Translations under genes and position numbers: made by a program
Source: Prototheca cutis
Taxonomy: Eukaryota; Chlorophyta; Trebouxiophyceae; Chlorellales; Chlorellaceae
DNA length: 64,000 nt
Reading direction: 5' to 3'
Assembly (NCBI GenBank): GCA_002897115.2
Contig: BCIH01000004.1
Location: 886,064-950,063 of the forward strand
The notes under the pieces: generated by a model
Told to the model about the DNA's origin: nothing
The model's database searches: none
The model's input: only the letters and a program-made list of their open reading frames with translations
Shown here: positions 59,915-64,000 of the stretch, one piece after another
How positions within the stretch are numbered: position 1 is the stretch's first letter
Layout of the letters: the number at the start of each line of letters is the position of its first letter

Positions 59915-60892
59915 GGGTCTCGGAGGCAGCGGAACTCGAGATCTCCCTGCGCCACGTGGAGATTCCGGCGCCGTCGGCGACGCAGGGCAATTCGGAACCA
60001 AACAAACGTGGAGAGGCCATCCCAGCGCCATCACCATGTCGAAACAACGTTGCAATGCTCGTACCAGAGTACTGCGGTTTCAAACATGTTGCAGGCAAGC
60101 GCAGGCTGCAAGAAATTGGGAGCTTGGCCCGGGCCAGAGGGGACGAAACGCCGTTGTTGTGCAGATGCGCGTACGGATTGCCATGAGGCCCCTCGTCAAG
60201 GTCATATTGGCCGCAGGCCATGACAATTCAAATCACGCCCTGATAAAAGCAAAAATGCACTGTTTCTGAAAAAAGGGGAAGTTGTGCGCAGGCGCAATCC
60301 CGGATGACCTCACCCGTGGTGTCCAGTCACATAACGGTACCGGAAGTTGCGGCGCGCTCACGCCCCCGCATGAAACGTTGAGACGACCTTCGAAGCTGCC
60401 CTCATTTTGGGGCCCCCTTGCAGATCATAGTTTACAGGTGGGGATATGCCACGAACAACCCACAATTGGAATAATGGTACGGAGTGTCAAGGTGACAAGA
60501 ATACGGTTGGAACGCCAATTTTCCAGCTGGAGCATGGAGCGACGGTCAAGAGTGTCTTGGGGGTTGTGAGGACGGAAGGAGCACACACTTGTCCACTGCA
60601 TGCGCCACATGTGTACAGGCAGGATGTGAAAGGACGTCGTGCACGAAAAAGCCGGCAGGCGCTCGAGCGCCAGTGGGAACGCCAGAGCAGCTTGCTCCAA
60701 AATATGTTCAAGTGCACGTTGAGGGAAGAAAGGAAAGCTTCCAGCAAAACGTTGCCCGACCCGTCCAGCGCCGCGAACCCAGACTCACTGCCTCAGAGGA
60801 GGAAAACACGCAGCCACAGAGGAGGAGCCGCATTCCAAAAACGGGCTGGCTGCAGTGGCGTGCACTTTCTTTCTTTCTTTCCAGACCCATCG
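59915..60892. other. Spacer between bZIP genes D and E
   Basis: About 980 bases with no supported gene. It should hold the promoter of gene D and the 3' end of gene E. The plus-strand frame at 60446-61003 is an antisense shadow. Confidence 0.45.
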
Positions 60893-63270
60893 TCACCGGT
60901 CGTCCTCGAGCTCGATGGCCTCTGGCTCTTCCAGTTCTGGCGCCGCCGCCATTCTTTCCTCCCACGCCGCAAACAGACTGCTTGGGAAGAAGAGAGAGAT
61001 TGATGGATCAATAAGCTGCTCCGCCACGAGGCAGCACCCAGAGCCCTTGACCCTGTCTTGATAGCCCTCATGCCACCCCTACCGTGATTGTCCTCCTGGA
61101 CTCACACAACCAGCCTCTCGCTGCATCATTCTCCCCAAACACACACACACACACACACACACACCCCACATCCACACACGCAAAAAACCTTACCAGAGAA
61201 TATCGGGGAGTTGTGGAGCGCAGGCGATGAAGAGCCTGGCGTTCTGAATGGGATCCAGCATAGCAAACAGCTGTCCCGTGGCCTCGGCGACCAGCCGCTG
61301 CTCGGCCGCGAGGCTGTGCTCCAGCTCCCACAGGCGCTGTGTCGCAGCCAGACAAGAGGCGGCGCTGTGGGCCAGTGGCAGGCCCTCCCCGCCCGCCGGC
61401 GCGGCGGACGCCGCCTGCAGCAGGGCGCCCCGCTGCCGGAGCAACCCGAGGTACCGCTCATGAAAGGAGCTCACAAACGCCGTCATCTGCCGGGCCTGGC
61501 GCGAGCTGAGTTGCAATGCCTCCAGCACGTCAGGCCACAGCTTGCCGTACTCGTGCGCGGGGCCGTGGATGCCCAGCACCTTGGCAAACGTCCCCGGCGC
61601 ACAGTGCGCAATACGGAAGCTCATCACACACTGAGGTACGGGGATTATTATTTTTTATTATTTTTATTTTTATTTTATTTTATTTTTTTTTTTGGGGGGG
61701 GGGGGGGGGATTCCACGACGTCCAGTTGGAAAAGAAAGCCAGCACTTCATTCTTGACTGAACCCTTGCTGTGCAATGTGCAATCGCAAGCCACGCTCTGA
61801 CGTCGGAGTGCGGCAACCCCCTCCCTCATTCTCCCTTCCCACCTGCATTACCAAGTAAACATAGAATCCCTCGGAATAACTCACCCCTTCCCTCAAAGCT
61901 TTCATCAGCTCTTCCAACAACACTGAGCTGTGCTTGGGCCCCGCGGCCTCCAGATTGGCCACCGCATCCCGGCAGGCGGCCACGCAAGCCCTCCAGCGCC
62001 GCGCAAGCTCCGGGGTGCCCAGCAGACGAAACTCCTCTCGCTCGCTGCAAGGGTGCGTGTCGGCATCGTCTGATCAGCACAGCAGCGTTCCCGGTGTTCA
62101 AGGTGGTTCATGGCCCGCATGAACACGGGAAACAGATAGTGGTTGCCCTACCAGCCCGTTGAACATAAAGTTCTCCTCGACCGCCACTGCAACCATGGAA
62201 TCACTCCCCTAGGATGGCCCCCCCGCACATACACACACCCCACGCAGATTCACTCACACACCTGTCCGTGAGGTCTTTGTTGACGTTCCAGTTGGGGCAG
62301 CCGCCATTGAAGCAGGAACAGTGGACCAGGGCGTGCTGGCCCATGGTGAGCATGGGCTCCATCTTTGCCAGGCAGGGCCGGTCGTAGGCACACACCCATG
62401 GCAGGCCCTTGCCCTTGGACTCCTCCAGCAGCGCAACGCAGGCATCCCGCATCGTCATCAACCGCTCGCTCACATCCCGGTTCCGGGCCAACTCGACGTG
62501 CTCCCGCCGCGCAGCCTCAAGCTGCTCCTTGACCTGTAGGAAGCGGGGAAGGCGGTCGGATGTGTGTCCATTGTTTCGTCTTTGCCATTCACATGGCCCC
62601 CAGCACGAACAAGCAAGCCCTGCAGTCCCAGCGTTGTGTCGTGCCGGTCCAAAGTAAGGAGGCCGTTGTGCACCCCGTCGCCCGGTGCATCCCCAGAATC
62701 CGACTCCTTGTTCATCCCACCACATTTCCTTAGAACGCAGACACCTTTGCTTATTCCAAAAAGCAGTCCCCGACGATAAACTGCCCACCTCGCGATGGTG
62801 TGAGATGATGTTGTTCCGCTTGTTCCGACACTTCTCTCGATACCGACTCTGGGCCCTGCAGCGGAGCTCAGGGAGAGGTACTTGGTGATCAATAATTCAT
62901 GCAACAACCCTGGAGCACAAACCCAAACACGGTCCGAACACAGCACTGTACTGATCCTACCTAGCCAGTACAAACCACAAGCCCCCAGCACACGTCCAAC
63001 CCCCGTCGTGCTCGCTCACACTCTGTTGCGCTCCCTGAGCTCCTTCATCTTTGTTTCCTTGCTGTGTCCATGGTCCGAAGTGGCGTCCCGCGACGCCTTT
63101 TCCGTGTCCTCGGCACCGTAGGACCCGCTGACGCCACTGTCCTCCGAGTGCCGACTGCGGACCTGGAGATCGGTGTCGGGCCAAGGTGGGCTTAACCTGG
63201 TGCACTGCTCCGCAGGCACAGCCACTCTGTCCAGCCACTCTGATGGGGGTGTGACGTCAAGCATAGCCAT
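60893..63270 (-). CDS. bZIP array gene E (with Cys-rich insert)
   Basis: The first in-frame ATG is at 63270 (MAMLDVTPPSEWLDRV). The frame is open upstream to 63321 (IIDWTQPFDTIEDID) after an AG, so a 5' exon is possible. Exon 1 ends at 63020 with ELRERNR plus two bases. Exon 2 from 62855 gives AQSRYREKCRNKRNNIISHH, so the basic region is NRVAQSRYR. The zipper is VKEQLEAARREHVELARNRD. The same exon adds a Cys-rich stretch (CAYDRPC ... HCSCFNGGCPNWN) not seen in the paralogues. Then FRLLGTPELARRWRACVAAC, VMSFRIAHCAPGTFAKVLGI, EALQLSSRQARQMTAFVSSF, HSLAAEQRLVAEATGQLFAM, DPIQNARLFIACAPQLPDIL. The final acidic exon (EELEEPEAIELEDDR-like) stops at 60893. It is the right-most visible member of the array. 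Confidence 0.75.
61138..61164. repeat. CA microsatellite
   Basis: About 13 CA units in the intron before the last exon of bZIP gene E. Confidence 0.9.
61643..61709. repeat. T-rich TTTTA tract joined to a G homopolymer
   Basis: A stretch of about 50 bases made of T and A ((T)nA units) passes directly into about 16 G. It lies in an intron of bZIP gene E and is strikingly AT-rich for this GC-rich window. Confidence 0.9.
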
Positions 63271-64000
63271 GTCGATGTCCTCAATCGTATCGAATGGCTG
63301 CGTCCAGTCAATGATGGCCACCCGAGTGGCACTGCGACGTGTGTGGAACCTTCCGCCGAGCGCAGGCTCAATCGCTCTCCCTCAGCGCCAAGGGCGATGC
63401 CCTCAACGGGCCAGAATACACTCAGAAATTTCTAGAATACTTATGTGTGTCAGAGACTGCGCGTGCGAGGGCTCTGGAGAGCACCAGAGAGGGACGTGTT
63501 CCCACCGCTGCATGCCCATGTGGGACACCAAGCAGATCCACGTGAGTTTACGTCAGAGTCGTGTCATTCACCCGAGGACCCATCGCGCCCCCGCTCGACA
63601 GCTTGAATTCGTTCGATCGAGTCTCCGAAACGAATTCCCTCTGTTTGGAGCAATTTTCAGCCTCGTCAGAATCGGTATTATCCAATACAACGCAACAGTC
63701 GATCGATATTAGGTGAAGGGAACTGCTCAGTGGACGATGTACCCACACCTAACAACTAGGGGCGGATGGGGGGCCTGTTTTGGTGCACGCTCCGCAGTAG
63801 AAGCCAGTGCACCTGCCTGTTAACCAAAATAGACACGCAGTGGGGACCATGCCAGTGTCTAATGGTGCCCAAAAAATACGCATTCGTGGGAATCAAGGTA
63901 CTTGGGGCTTCAGGGGGGGTAGAGCAGACAATGGCCAGGCTGGGGCGTGTAGTGCATTGGCACTGCTCGGTGGAAAGATGCGCGGTAACCTTGTACGTCA
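63271..64000. other. Right end: upstream region of bZIP gene E
   Basis: Contains the likely promoter and possible 5' exon of gene E. Frames on both strands are short and without a domain. Nothing else can be supported before the window ends. Confidence 0.4.

Noticed and set aside
47176..63321. Reading the minus-strand gene series as one giant gene
   Set aside because: Each unit has its own basic region near the start and its own P-x-L-P-D end followed by a stop, so five separate genes fit better.

Overview
The window is nuclear DNA of a GC-rich green alga, most likely a chlorophyte of the Trebouxiophyceae type. Genes are split by many short introns, usually with GTGAGT/GTGCGT-like donors and CTGCAG-like acceptors. 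The gene set is of the plant lineage: a PSR1/PHR1-type MYB-CC regulator, a BLISTER-like protein, a MOS1/PRRC2-like BAT2_N protein, PEX22, a DUF3754 protein and fasciclin proteins with proline-rich extensin-like stretches. Introns carry CA/TG microsatellites and long G or C homopolymers. The assembly gaps lie next to such C or G runs. All assignments come from reading translations by eye; exon borders were fitted to GT-AG sites and reading phase and are predictions.

Left part (1-15.5 kb). The edge cuts a Fanzor/TnpB-like RuvC nuclease gene. It is followed by a minus-strand phosphate-starvation type transcription factor, a plus-strand DUF3754/TMEM143-like membrane protein, two tandem secreted fasciclin (FAS1) proteins that share a cysteine-rich module, and a small UPF0047 (YjbQ) enzyme-like gene.

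Middle (16-47 kb). In order: an unrecognised low-complexity nuclear-type protein (-), PEX22-like (-), an unrecognised protein (-) head to head with a BLISTER-like coiled-coil protein (+), an extended-synaptotagmin-like SMP/C2 lipid-transfer protein (+), an HMG-box-like protein (+), the TOR-complex subunit LST8 (+), a PRRC2/MOS1-like protein (-), a Tim17/22/23-family translocase subunit (+) and cytosolic tryptophanyl-tRNA synthetase (-).

Right part (47-63.3 kb). This is the most unusual segment: five diverged paralogous bZIP genes in a row, all on the minus strand and each about 2.4-2.9 kb. All share a basic region of the form N-x2-[AS]-Q-x2-Y-R. In all five an intron interrupts the codon two residues after the invariant Asn, in the same phase. 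All share a long helical C-terminal region that ends in a P-x-L-P-D motif. I take this as a lineage-specific transcription-factor array with a possibly undescribed C-terminal domain, distantly reminiscent of the bZIP+DOG1 layout of TGA factors.
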